Shown here: piece after piece, positions 1 through 5,935 of the stretch
How positions within the stretch are numbered: the first letter of the stretch is position 1
Layout of the letters: every line of letters begins with the position of its first letter
Source: Oscillospiraceae bacterium
GTDB lineage: Bacteria; Bacillota; Clostridia; Oscillospirales; Ruminococcaceae
Length of the DNA stretch: 15,154 nt
NCBI GenBank assembly: GCA_029005335.1
Contig: JAQXFT010000153.1
Location: 1-15,154, forward strand
Reading direction: 5' to 3'
Made by a program: the position numbers and the translations under genes
Notes under the pieces: generated by a model
What the model was told of the DNA's origin: nothing
Seen by the model: the letters and a program-made list of their open reading frames with translations, nothing else
Databases searched by the model: none

Positions 1-226
1 GGTCGGGAGTCTGCTCAATAACGTCCTGTTTTGAAGGGAATGTTTTTCTGTACTCGCTGACTGCATTCATATAATCCCTGATAAATGCCTGTGGGTCATC
101 GTCACTTGTATTTTCGCCGTGGTGAGATGCTTTCAGGGTAACTGTAGGTATGCCATGCTCATCAAATCCGATAAGATTGCGGTGAGAATGGATATGGGAA
201 ATATTACTGTCATGGTGATGGCTCAT
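1..226 (-). CDS. His-rich protein of unknown function, N-terminal part only
   Basis: An open frame starts at the ATG at 226-224 and runs off the left edge, giving about 75 residues. An AAGGAG ribosome site lies about 8 bases upstream, and the gap from the ABC ATPase stop is only 12 bases, so it is very probably the next gene of the same operon. The first 40 residues are rich in histidine (MSHHHDSNISHIHSH, later KASHHGE), which suggests a metal-binding tail. There is no signal peptide or membrane segment in the visible part, so it is probably cytoplasmic. The remainder is acidic and probably helical (DDDPQAFIRDYMNAV). I do not recognise the family. Its place behind a sulfonate/nitrate-type importer suggests a role in processing the imported substrate or in metal delivery, but that is inference from position alone. 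Confidence 0.75.
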   Translation of the reverse strand, partial: MSHHHDSNISHIHSHRNLIGFDEHGIPTVTLKASHHGENTSDDDPQAFIRDYMNAVSEYRKTFPSKQDVIEQTPD

Positions 227-238
227 AGTTTTTTCTCC

Positions 239-1012
239 TTAAATTATATAATCAATATATTCATCTGTCTTGAGATTGAAAAGCTCAAATATTTTATCTC
301 TTACATAAAGAAAATTTCTGCTTGTCCGGTTGCGGTAATTTTCAAGCGGAACTTTTACTATACTTTTTATTCTTCCGGGATTTGCCATCATAACAACTAT
401 TCTGTCCGCCAGAAATACGGCTTCTTCAATATCATGAGTGACAAAAATAATAGTTTTCTTCTCCTCACGGGAAATTTTAAGAATATCGTCCTGAAGCTTC
501 ATTCTGGTAATAGCGTCCAAAGCTCCGAAAGGCTCGTCCATGAATATAATATCAGGGTCAACGGCAAGTCCTCTTGCAATTGCAACTCTCTGCTGCTGAC
601 CTCCCGAGAGCTGACGGGGGTGACGCTTTTCAAATCCCTTTAATCCCACAAGGTCTATATATTTTTCAGCAATCTGCTTTCTTTCCTGTTTCGGAAGCTT
701 TTCAGGTTCAAGACCGAGTTCCACATTCTTCTGAACATTCCGCCACGGAAGAAGCCCGTAATTCTGAAAAATCGTGATATTTCTTTCAGATGGTGCAGTT
801 ACTTCCTTATCATTGATTTTTACGCTTCCGCTGTTTACTTTTTCAAAGCCTGCCAGAGCATTAAGAAGTGTGCTTTTTCCACAGCCCGAAGGCCCCAGAA
901 GGCAGATAAATTCGCCTTTTTCTATATCAAGTGAAACATTGTCAAGTACGGTTATTTCTCCGTCGTTCTGAGCATATTTTTTGCAGGCGTTTTTTACTTC
1001 AATATACGCCAT
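239..1012 (-). CDS. ABC transporter ATP-binding protein, SsuB/TauB/NrtD type
   Basis: Cytoplasmic ATPase of an importer in the nitrate/sulfonate/taurine class; it drives uptake with the permease and lipoprotein encoded just upstream. It has 257 residues, usual for the family. Visible motifs: Walker A GPSGCGKST (40-48), Q-loop with Q82 in FQNYGLLPW, signature LSGGQ (135-139), Walker B IIFMDEP (155-161) and the switch histidine in FVTHD (H193). I use the ATG at 1012 because it overlaps the permease stop as TAATG and has a strong GGGGAGG eight bases before it. The longer reading from 1030 would start inside that ribosome site. Overlapping stop and start imply translational coupling with the permease. 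The substrate cannot be read from this subunit. Sulfur-pathway neighbours favour a sulfur compound; nitrate, bicarbonate or a thiamine precursor are alternatives within the same family. Confidence 0.95.
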   Translation of the reverse strand: MAYIEVKNACKKYAQNDGEITVLDNVSLDIEKGEFICLLGPSGCGKSTLLNALAGFEKVNSGSVKINDKEVTAPSERNITIFQNYGLLPWRNVQKNVELGLEPEKLPKQERKQIAEKYIDLVGLKGFEKRHPRQLSGGQQQRVAIARGLAVDPDIIFMDEPFGALDAITRMKLQDDILKISREEKKTIIFVTHDIEEAVFLADRIVVMMANPGRIKSIVKVPLENYRNRTSRNFLYVRDKIFELFNLKTDEYIDYII

Positions 1013-1773
1013 TACTGCTGACCTCCCCATGCCTTTAATATATAACGTTCCAGAAGCTTCAGCAACCCGTCAAGAATAATTCCGATAACACCTATAACTA
1101 TGATAGTTGCAAGAAGAATATCGGCACGGATATTATTTCTCGCATCAATAATCTGATATCCGAGACCCGACTGAGCTCCGACCATTTCGCCTGCAACAAG
1201 AAAAATCCATGATGTACCGATTGCAAGGTGGATTCCGTTTGCTATCTGAGGAAAAGCTGCCGGAAGAATTACCTTCCATGTGAGCTGAGGCTGCTTTATA
1301 CCAAAATTCCTTGCAACCTTGAAATATACAGGGTCTATTCCGCTGACGGCTGAAACTGTCGATAACAGAACAGGAAAAAATGCTGCGATAAAGATAATAA
1401 TTATGGCTGGCATATCTCCGATACCAAAAAGCAGAACAATAAACGGCATCCATGCTGTAGGAGAAATCGGTCGCAGAAGCTGTACAGCAGGATTTATGTA
1501 TTTGAAAATACCCGGCAGTCTTCCCAGAATAAGTCCAAGAAATATTGCTGATATCACAGATGTTACATATCCTGATACAAAACGATACATACTTGTACCG
1601 ATATTTTCAAGCAAAGAACCATTCTTTATCATTTCAATCAGTGCAAGCAGTGATTGATAGGGTGACGGAAAAAGTGCATCGCTGTAATCACTGACCATAT
1701 ATGCAATCTGCCATATTCCGATTAGTATGGCAATCGAAACAATAACATTTTTTAAAGATAATATCTTCTTCAT
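1012..1773 (-). CDS. ABC transporter permease, SsuC/TauC type
   Basis: Integral membrane subunit that forms the translocation path for the same importer. It has 253 residues with about six hydrophobic segments, the first near 9-27. The cytoplasmic coupling loop that contacts the ATPase is visible at about 153-180, with ARNFG then ILP (the EAA-G-I-LP pattern of this class). The stretches RPISPTAWMPF (101-111) and GEMVGAQSGLGYQI (195-208) are typical of nitrate/sulfonate/taurine permeases. The ATG at 1773 has a GGAG about nine bases upstream. It follows the lipoprotein gene by 19 bases, and its stop overlaps the ATPase start. Family assignment is firm; substrate is not. Confidence 0.94.
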   Translation of the reverse strand: MKKILSLKNVIVSIAILIGIWQIAYMVSDYSDALFPSPYQSLLALIEMIKNGSLLENIGTSMYRFVSGYVTSVISAIFLGLILGRLPGIFKYINPAVQLLRPISPTAWMPFIVLLFGIGDMPAIIIIFIAAFFPVLLSTVSAVSGIDPVYFKVARNFGIKQPQLTWKVILPAAFPQIANGIHLAIGTSWIFLVAGEMVGAQSGLGYQIIDARNNIRADILLATIIVIGVIGIILDGLLKLLERYILKAWGGQQ

Positions 1774-1792
1774 TTAAAAATCTCCGCTTCCC

Positions 1793-2719
1793 TTAAAAAT
1801 CATTCTTTACAAAATCGCTGTATGCAGGTGGATTGTCAGAAAGGCCATATTCCTTAACCTTTTCAGCAAGTGCATTATAGGTTTCTTCTGTAATATCAAG
1901 GTCATTATATGAAATCCACTGCAATGAAATATCAAGGACATCATCATTCTGTGTAAAATATTTCTTTGCAGTTGCTTTTGCGGTTTCCTTATCAAGATTA
2001 TTTCCAGCCTTTTTATAGCTTTCAACAAAGAATTTTGCATCATCAGGGCGAGTTTCAATAAAATTATCCGTCAGAACAAGTCCGCAGCATATGGAATCCT
2101 CCCAGAGTTCCTCTGATGAATAAAGTACCTTTCCTGCATTGACTGCAACCCCCATAGCTCCGAAAGGTTCGGCAACACAATATCCGTCTATCTGACCGCT
2201 TGCAAGAGCAGAGGGCATTTCTGTAGGTGCAAGCTCCGTAACATTTATATCATCAATAGTCAGACCGCCCTTTGCCAGAGCATCATTAAGCAGAATATTA
2301 TGCGAAGACTGTCTGTGAGGAATTGCAAAGGTTTTTCTCTTTAAGTCCGCAGGAGTGTTGATTTCATCTGAGACAACAATAACATTTCCGTCCCTGTGAC
2401 CGAGTGCAACAGCTTTTATTCCGACTCCCTCCTGCTTTGACTTCATAGCAAGTTCTATAAGTACAGATGCACCGTCAACTTTTCCCGAATTTAAAGCGTC
2501 TAAAAGCTCCGACCATGACCCGAATTTTACAAGCTCAAGCTTTTTGCCGTCCTGATTCTGAAGCTCCTCTGCCTCTTCGAGTACAGCGAGAGAATGAGTT
2601 ATAGGGAGATAGGCAATTTTAATTGTATCGTCGTCTTCGGCTTTGTCTCCGCAGGCTGTAAGCGAAACAACAGACATTACGCCGGCAAGCAACAGAGACA
2701 GAATCTTATTCTTTTTCAT
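1793..2719 (-). CDS. ABC transporter substrate-binding lipoprotein, NMT1/SsuA/NrtA-like
   Basis: Extracellular solute-binding protein held to the membrane by a lipid anchor; it delivers ligand to the permease encoded 19 bases downstream. The N-terminus is a lipoprotein signal with lipobox L-T-A-C, giving Cys23 as first mature residue, followed by an acidic linker. The fold is a type 2 periplasmic-binding protein of the nitrate/sulfonate/pyrimidine-precursor group: KIAYLPITHSLAVL in the first strand and helix, then LASGQIDGYCVAEPFGA around 190-210, where this family contacts ligand and hinges. Length (308) is typical. An AGAGGA lies about nine bases before the ATG. The neighbouring CysK, MetY and CymR-like genes suggest an organosulfur ligand. 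No monooxygenase (SsuD/TauD) is present, as expected in an anaerobe, so how sulfur would be released is unknown. Confidence 0.92.
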   Translation of the reverse strand: MKKNKILSLLLAGVMSVVSLTACGDKAEDDDTIKIAYLPITHSLAVLEEAEELQNQDGKKLELVKFGSWSELLDALNSGKVDGASVLIELAMKSKQEGVGIKAVALGHRDGNVIVVSDEINTPADLKRKTFAIPHRQSSHNILLNDALAKGGLTIDDINVTELAPTEMPSALASGQIDGYCVAEPFGAMGVAVNAGKVLYSSEELWEDSICCGLVLTDNFIETRPDDAKFFVESYKKAGNNLDKETAKATAKKYFTQNDDVLDISLQWISYNDLDITEETYNALAEKVKEYGLSDNPPAYSDFVKNDF

Positions 2720-2758
2720 ATCTTTAATCCTCTTTTATTTTTGTAAACATATTATTCA

Positions 2759-2771
2759 TATCTGTCAGGTA
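2759..2771. promoter_or_regulatory. Small palindrome upstream of the ABC lipoprotein gene, possible operator
   Basis: On the minus strand this reads TACCTGACAGATA, a 13-base dyad around a central A with one mismatched pair of positions. It lies 39 bases upstream of the lipoprotein start, directly after ATACCC, which resembles the ATACCA half-sites over the cysK promoter with one change. It could be a second binding site for the CymR-like regulator encoded next door. A dyad this short can arise by chance, and no convincing sigma-A promoter was found beside it. Confidence 0.3.
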
Positions 2772-2796
2772 GGGTATAAATCCAAAAAATTTATAT

Positions 2797-2830
2797 GATT
2801 ATACAACCGGAATATTCAGATTGTATAATC
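2797..2830 (-). repeat. Inverted repeat over the 3' end of the Rrf2 gene, weak terminator or operator
   Basis: Ten-base perfect arms GATTATACAA and TTGTATAATC are separated by 14 bases and straddle the stop codon of the regulator gene. On the transcribed strand the second arm is followed by ATATAAATTTTTT, so the RNA would be a stem plus a U-run, as in an intrinsic terminator. The stem is mostly A-U pairs and the U-run is eight bases away, so any termination would be weak. It may instead tune expression of the ABC genes relative to the regulator, or be a protein-binding dyad. Confidence 0.4.
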
Positions 2831-3226
2831 AAAATATTCTCTGTGATGTTCCAGTATATCCTGCAAGGAAATGCTGTCTACATACTGATTTATGGTATCA
2901 TGTATACCCTCGAAAACATATATTACATTGTTATCTGAGTTGTAATCAAGTCCCTCCATTGGTATGAGTTCGCCGTCAGTGGCACGGAGAATTTCCCCGA
3001 CCGTACAGGCATAAGCAGGTTTATTTAACTGATATCCGCCTTTGTTTCCTCTGTTTGCACGGATTATTCCGGGTTTTACCAGCATAGGAACAATCTGCTC
3101 CAGATATTTTTTTGAAATATTCTGACGTTCTGAGATGTCATTAAGCGAAATATACTTTTCATCATTATTTTCTGCCAAATCTATCAGCATTTTCAACGCA
3201 TATTTTCCCCTTGCTGATATTCTCAT
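2816..3226 (-). CDS. Rrf2-family transcriptional regulator, CymR-like (cysteine metabolism)
   Basis: DNA-binding repressor candidate for this sulfur unit. It has 136 residues, close to Bacillus CymR. The winged helix-turn-helix is plain: MRISARGKYALKMLIDLA at the N-terminus, recognition region about 27-50 (SLNDISERQNISKKYLEQ), wing RGNKGGYQL (59-67), then the dimerisation helix. It lacks the three-cysteine iron-sulfur cluster of IscR and NsrR; the only cysteine is C74. This favours the CymR branch. The protein ends in DYTI. A C-terminal isoleucine is the feature by which CysE, and as I recall CymR, dock in the CysK active site, and cysK is two genes upstream. GGAAGG lies about seven bases before the ATG. 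In Bacillus, CymR with CysK represses sulfur uptake and cysteine synthesis genes when cysteine is plentiful; the same role here is inferred. Confidence 0.88.
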   Translation of the reverse strand: MRISARGKYALKMLIDLAENNDEKYISLNDISERQNISKKYLEQIVPMLVKPGIIRANRGNKGGYQLNKPAYACTVGEILRATDGELIPMEGLDYNSDNNVIYVFEGIHDTINQYVDSISLQDILEHHREYFDYTI

Positions 3227-3248
3227 AATAACCTTCCTTTTTTTAATA

Positions 3249-3275
3249 CGTCTCCGGAAAAATTTTCCGGAGACG
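3249..3275 (-). repeat. Strong 27-base palindrome between metY and the regulator gene
   Basis: Arms of 13 bases, CGTCTCCGGAAAA and its complement, are perfect around a single central base. It starts nine bases after the metY stop, the usual place for a terminator, and would fold into a very stable stem. On the transcribed strand, however, it is followed by CGTATT and then a run of A, not U. It therefore looks more like a processing or mRNA-stability hairpin, or a leaky terminator separating abundant enzyme mRNA from the regulator and transporter genes. A run of T lies on the other side, but no plus-strand gene ends there. Confidence 0.6.
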
Positions 3276-3284
3276 GTGTGAATT

Positions 3285-4568
3285 TTACTTTACGCTTTCA
3301 AATCCATGCTGTAAATCTGCAATAATATCGTCAATATGCTCTGTTCCGACAGAAAGACGGATAGTATTGGGTTTGATTCCCGCAGAAAGAAGTTCTTCTT
3401 CGTTCATCTGTGAGTGAGTTGTTGAAGCCGGGTGGATAACCAGTGACTTCACGTCCGCAACGTTTGCAAGAAGTGAGAATAATTCAAGGCTTTCCGTAAA
3501 CTTCTTAGCTGTATCTGCATCGCCCTTTATCTCAAATGTAAAGATAGAAGCTGTACCATTCGGAAAATATCTGTCATAAAGTTCCTTAGCCTTACCGGTT
3601 GCAAGTGAAGGGTGATTTACCTTTTCAACCTGAGGGTGATTTTTCAGAAATTCAACGACTTTAAGAGCATTTTCAACATGGCGTTCCAGTCTGAGGGAAA
3701 GGGTTTCAAGTCCCTGAAGAAGCAGGAATGAATTGAAAGGAGAAATTGTTGCTCCCTGGTCTCTCATAAGAGTAGTGCGGAGCTTCATGATATATGCGAT
3801 ATTTCCGCATGCTTCAGTGAAAATAACACCGTGATATGAGGGATTCGGCTTTGAAAGTCCGGGGAATTTGTCATTCTGAGCCCAGTCAAATTTTCCTGAA
3901 TCGATAACAACACCGCCCATTACAGTACCATGACCGCCGATAAACTTTGTTGCGGAATGTACTACAATATCAGCTCCATGCTCAATAGGTCTGAGATAGT
4001 AAGGTGTTGCAAAGGTATTGTCTACAATAAGCGGAATACCATGCTTGTGAGCAATTGCGGAAACAGCTTCAAGGTCGATGACATCGGAATTGGGATTGCC
4101 TAAGGTTTCTGCATAGAGAAGCTTTGTATTCGGCTGAATGGCTTTCTCAAAATTCTCAGGGTCGGAAGGGTCAACAAAGGTAGTTGTCAGCCCCTGTTCT
4201 TTAAGAGTGTTTGCAAAAAGATTATAAGTACCGCCATAGAGGTTGGTTGAAGATACAATATGGTCGCCTGCTGTAGCGATATTCTGAACAGCATATGAAA
4301 TCGCAGCCGAACCGGAAGCCGTTGCAAGTGCAGCAGCTCCTCCCTCAAGAGCCGCTATTCTCTTCTCAAATACATCAGAAGTAGGGTTCATCAGTCTTGT
4401 ATATATATTTCCGCCCTCAGTCAGTCCGAATCTTCCGGCAGCCTGAGCTGAATCCTTGAAAACATATGATGTTGTAGCGTAAATAGGTACAGCTCTTGCA
4501 TCTGTAGCAGAATCCGGATTTTCCTGACCGACATGAAGCTGTAAAGTTTCAAATTTATAGTTACTCAT
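3285..4568 (-). CDS. metY: O-acetylhomoserine sulfhydrylase (PLP-dependent Cys/Met metabolism enzyme)
   Basis: Cytoplasmic enzyme expected to join O-acetylhomoserine and sulfide to give homocysteine, the direct sulfhydrylation route to methionine. It has 427 residues, typical for MetY and longer than cystathionine gamma-synthase. Seen: cofactor-phosphate and substrate residues in YTRLMNPT (56-63) and ASGSAAI (84-90), cofactor-ring aspartate D183 in IVDNTFATP, and Schiff-base lysine K208 in HSATKFIGGHGT. The C-terminal domain has the LFSLLANVADVKSLVIHPASTTH stretch, split here over about 370-393. I use the ATG at 4568, eight bases after AAGGAG. A longer reading would begin with TTG over the cysK stop. 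It follows cysK by 28 bases, so both are probably co-transcribed. Some homologues also act on O-acetylserine; the acceptor is not proven by sequence. Confidence 0.92.
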   Translation of the reverse strand: MSNYKFETLQLHVGQENPDSATDARAVPIYATTSYVFKDSAQAAGRFGLTEGGNIYTRLMNPTSDVFEKRIAALEGGAAALATASGSAAISYAVQNIATAGDHIVSSTNLYGGTYNLFANTLKEQGLTTTFVDPSDPENFEKAIQPNTKLLYAETLGNPNSDVIDLEAVSAIAHKHGIPLIVDNTFATPYYLRPIEHGADIVVHSATKFIGGHGTVMGGVVIDSGKFDWAQNDKFPGLSKPNPSYHGVIFTEACGNIAYIMKLRTTLMRDQGATISPFNSFLLLQGLETLSLRLERHVENALKVVEFLKNHPQVEKVNHPSLATGKAKELYDRYFPNGTASIFTFEIKGDADTAKKFTESLELFSLLANVADVKSLVIHPASTTHSQMNEEELLSAGIKPNTIRLSVGTEHIDDIIADLQHGFESVK

Positions 4569-4596
4569 AATAAATTCTCCTTGTATATATAAAGTA

Positions 4597-5523
4597 TTAT
4601 TCAAACATGGGTGTTGAAAGATAACGTTCGCCAGTATCGGGAAGAAGTGCGACTATTGTCTTTCCCTTGTTTTCGGGTCTTTTTGCGAGCTGAATGGCAG
4701 CCCATACGGAAGCACCTGATGAAATACCTACCAAAGCACCCTCTTTTCTTGCAATAGCCTTTCCGGTATCAAAAGCGTCCTGATTTTCAACAGTGATTAT
4801 CTCATCATAAATATTTGTATCGAGAGTTTCGGGAATGAAGCCTGCACCTATTCCCTGAATCTTATGAGGTCCAGCCTTTCCCTCAGAGAGAACCGGAGAA
4901 CCCTTTGGTTCAACAGCGACAATTTTAATATCCGGATTTTTGGATTTCAGATAAGCTCCGACACCGCTGAGAGTACCGCCCGTGCCGACACCTGCAACGA
5001 AAATATCTACTTTTCCGTCAGTATCCTCCCATATTTCAACACCTGTTGAATTGATATGAGCCTGAGGATTTGCAGGATTGCTGAACTGGGACGGAATAAA
5101 GCTGTCTGGAATTTCCTTTGCAAGCTCTTCCGCCTTGGCAATAGCACCCTGCATTCCCTTTGAACCTTCAGTAAGAACGAGTTCAGCACCATAAGCCTTC
5201 ATGAGGTTTCTTCTTTCAATACTCATGCTTTCAGGCATAGCGATTATAAGACGGTAACCCTTTGCAGCTGCTACAGAAGCAAGACCGATTCCGGTATTTC
5301 CGCTTGTAGGTTCGATTATGACACTGTCTTTTTTCAGTAAGCCCTTTGCCTCAGCGTCATCAATCATAGCCTTAGCGATTCTGTCCTTTACCGAGCCTGC
5401 TGGATTGAAATATTCAAGCTTTGCAAGAATAGTAGCTTCGAGAGCGTTTTCACGTTCAATATTTTTAAGCTCCATAAGAGGAGTATTTCCGACCAGTTCT
5501 GTTATTGTATGATAAACTTTCAT
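4597..5523 (-). CDS. cysK: Cysteine synthase, O-acetylserine sulfhydrylase A
   Basis: PLP enzyme that makes cysteine from O-acetylserine and sulfide in the cytoplasm. It has 308 residues, standard for CysK. All hallmark motifs are intact: Schiff-base lysine K46 in NPAGSVKDRIA, substrate loop TSGNTG (73-78), cofactor-phosphate loop GTGGTLSG (180-187), and SSGAS then PDTGERYLSTPMFE at the C-terminus. The ATG has GGAGG seven bases upstream. It is the first gene of the sulfur unit, directly behind a consensus promoter, with metY following. In other bacteria CysK also binds CysE and CymR through their C-terminal isoleucine; a CymR-like protein with such a terminus is encoded two genes downstream. 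No cysE is present in the window, so the source of O-acetylserine lies elsewhere. Confidence 0.95.
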   Translation of the reverse strand: MKVYHTITELVGNTPLMELKNIERENALEATILAKLEYFNPAGSVKDRIAKAMIDDAEAKGLLKKDSVIIEPTSGNTGIGLASVAAAKGYRLIIAMPESMSIERRNLMKAYGAELVLTEGSKGMQGAIAKAEELAKEIPDSFIPSQFSNPANPQAHINSTGVEIWEDTDGKVDIFVAGVGTGGTLSGVGAYLKSKNPDIKIVAVEPKGSPVLSEGKAGPHKIQGIGAGFIPETLDTNIYDEIITVENQDAFDTGKAIARKEGALVGISSGASVWAAIQLAKRPENKGKTIVALLPDTGERYLSTPMFE

Positions 5524-5538
5524 ATTATTACCTCCGTT

Positions 5539-5589
5539 ATACCACTTAATTGATTAATCCTATCGAATTGGTATGCATTGATTATACCA
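5539..5589. promoter_or_regulatory. Candidate CymR-type operator: three ATACCA/TGGTAT half-sites
   Basis: Plus-strand half-sites are ATACCA at 5539-5544, TGGTAT at 5569-5574 and ATACCA at 5584-5589. The last two form an inverted pair with a nine-base spacer, and one of them overlaps the -10 box. The first and last are also a nine-base direct repeat, TTATACCAC, 45 bases apart. A further ATACCAC lies upstream at 5649-5655. Half-sites at and just after the -10 are where a repressor would block transcription. The binding protein is inferred to be the CymR-like regulator of the same unit. I am not claiming a match to the published CymR consensus. Confidence 0.5.
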
Positions 5590-5609
5590 CATATTTCCTC
5601 ACTTGTCAA
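5581..5609 (-). promoter_or_regulatory. Perfect sigma-A promoter of the cysK sulfur unit
   Basis: On the minus strand TTGACA (5609-5604) and TATAAT (5586-5581) are separated by 17 bases, a full consensus match. The leader to the cysK ATG is about 50 bases, too short for a T-box or SAM riboswitch. A promoter this strong normally needs repression, which fits the half-sites overlapping the -10. Confidence 0.88.
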
Positions 5610-5683
5610 TACAATCTGAAATAAAATAATGCCTGTTTTTATCAACAAATACCACTGCATATTATACATATCATACAAATGCA

Positions 5684-5716
5684 TAAAAATTGCCCCCTGA
5701 TTGCGGAATCAGGGGG
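5684..5716 (-). terminator. Intrinsic terminator after copA
   Basis: Ten-base perfect arms (CCCCCTGATT and its complement, 5693-5702 with 5707-5716) close a four-base loop. On the transcribed strand they are followed by CAATTTTTA. It begins nine bases beyond the copA stop and separates the copper operon from the cysK promoter. Confidence 0.9.
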
Positions 5717-5725
5717 GATTAATTA

Positions 5726-5935
5726 TCATGAAACTGAAATTACAGTGTAATCCTTGTCCTCAACTGCCTTTCTGAGAACTTCATCAGGAGTATCTGAGCT
5801 GAGGGTCACAACAGCCGTACCCTTTTCATGGCTTACTTCAGCACTTTCAACAGACGGTATGGCTTCCAGAGCCTTTTTAACTGATGCTTCGCAGTGTCCG
5901 CACATCATACCTTCGATTTTTATAGTTTTCTGCAT
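5726..5935 (-). other. CopZ-like C-terminal domain of CopA with possible internal start
   Basis: The last 69 codons of copA encode a self-contained heavy-metal-associated domain beginning with Met at 5935-5933. Upstream, GGAAAGGA at 5954-5947 lies 11 bases before this ATG, so separate translation as a free copper chaperone is conceivable. The linker before it (about 743-766) is basic and lacks domain features, as expected at a fusion joint. Size and motif match stand-alone CopZ. The fusion is seen directly; separate translation is a hypothesis, and the spacing is longer than ideal. Confidence 0.45.

Noticed and set aside
119..643. Plus-strand open frame of 174 codons opposite the ABC ATPase
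   Set aside because: It lies antisense to a gene with intact Walker motifs and to the start of the next gene, and has no promoter or ribosome site.
5524..5580. Riboswitch or T-box leader before cysK
   Set aside because: The leader is only about 50 bases and shows no T-box sequence, SAM-box core or terminator. The repeats look like protein half-sites.
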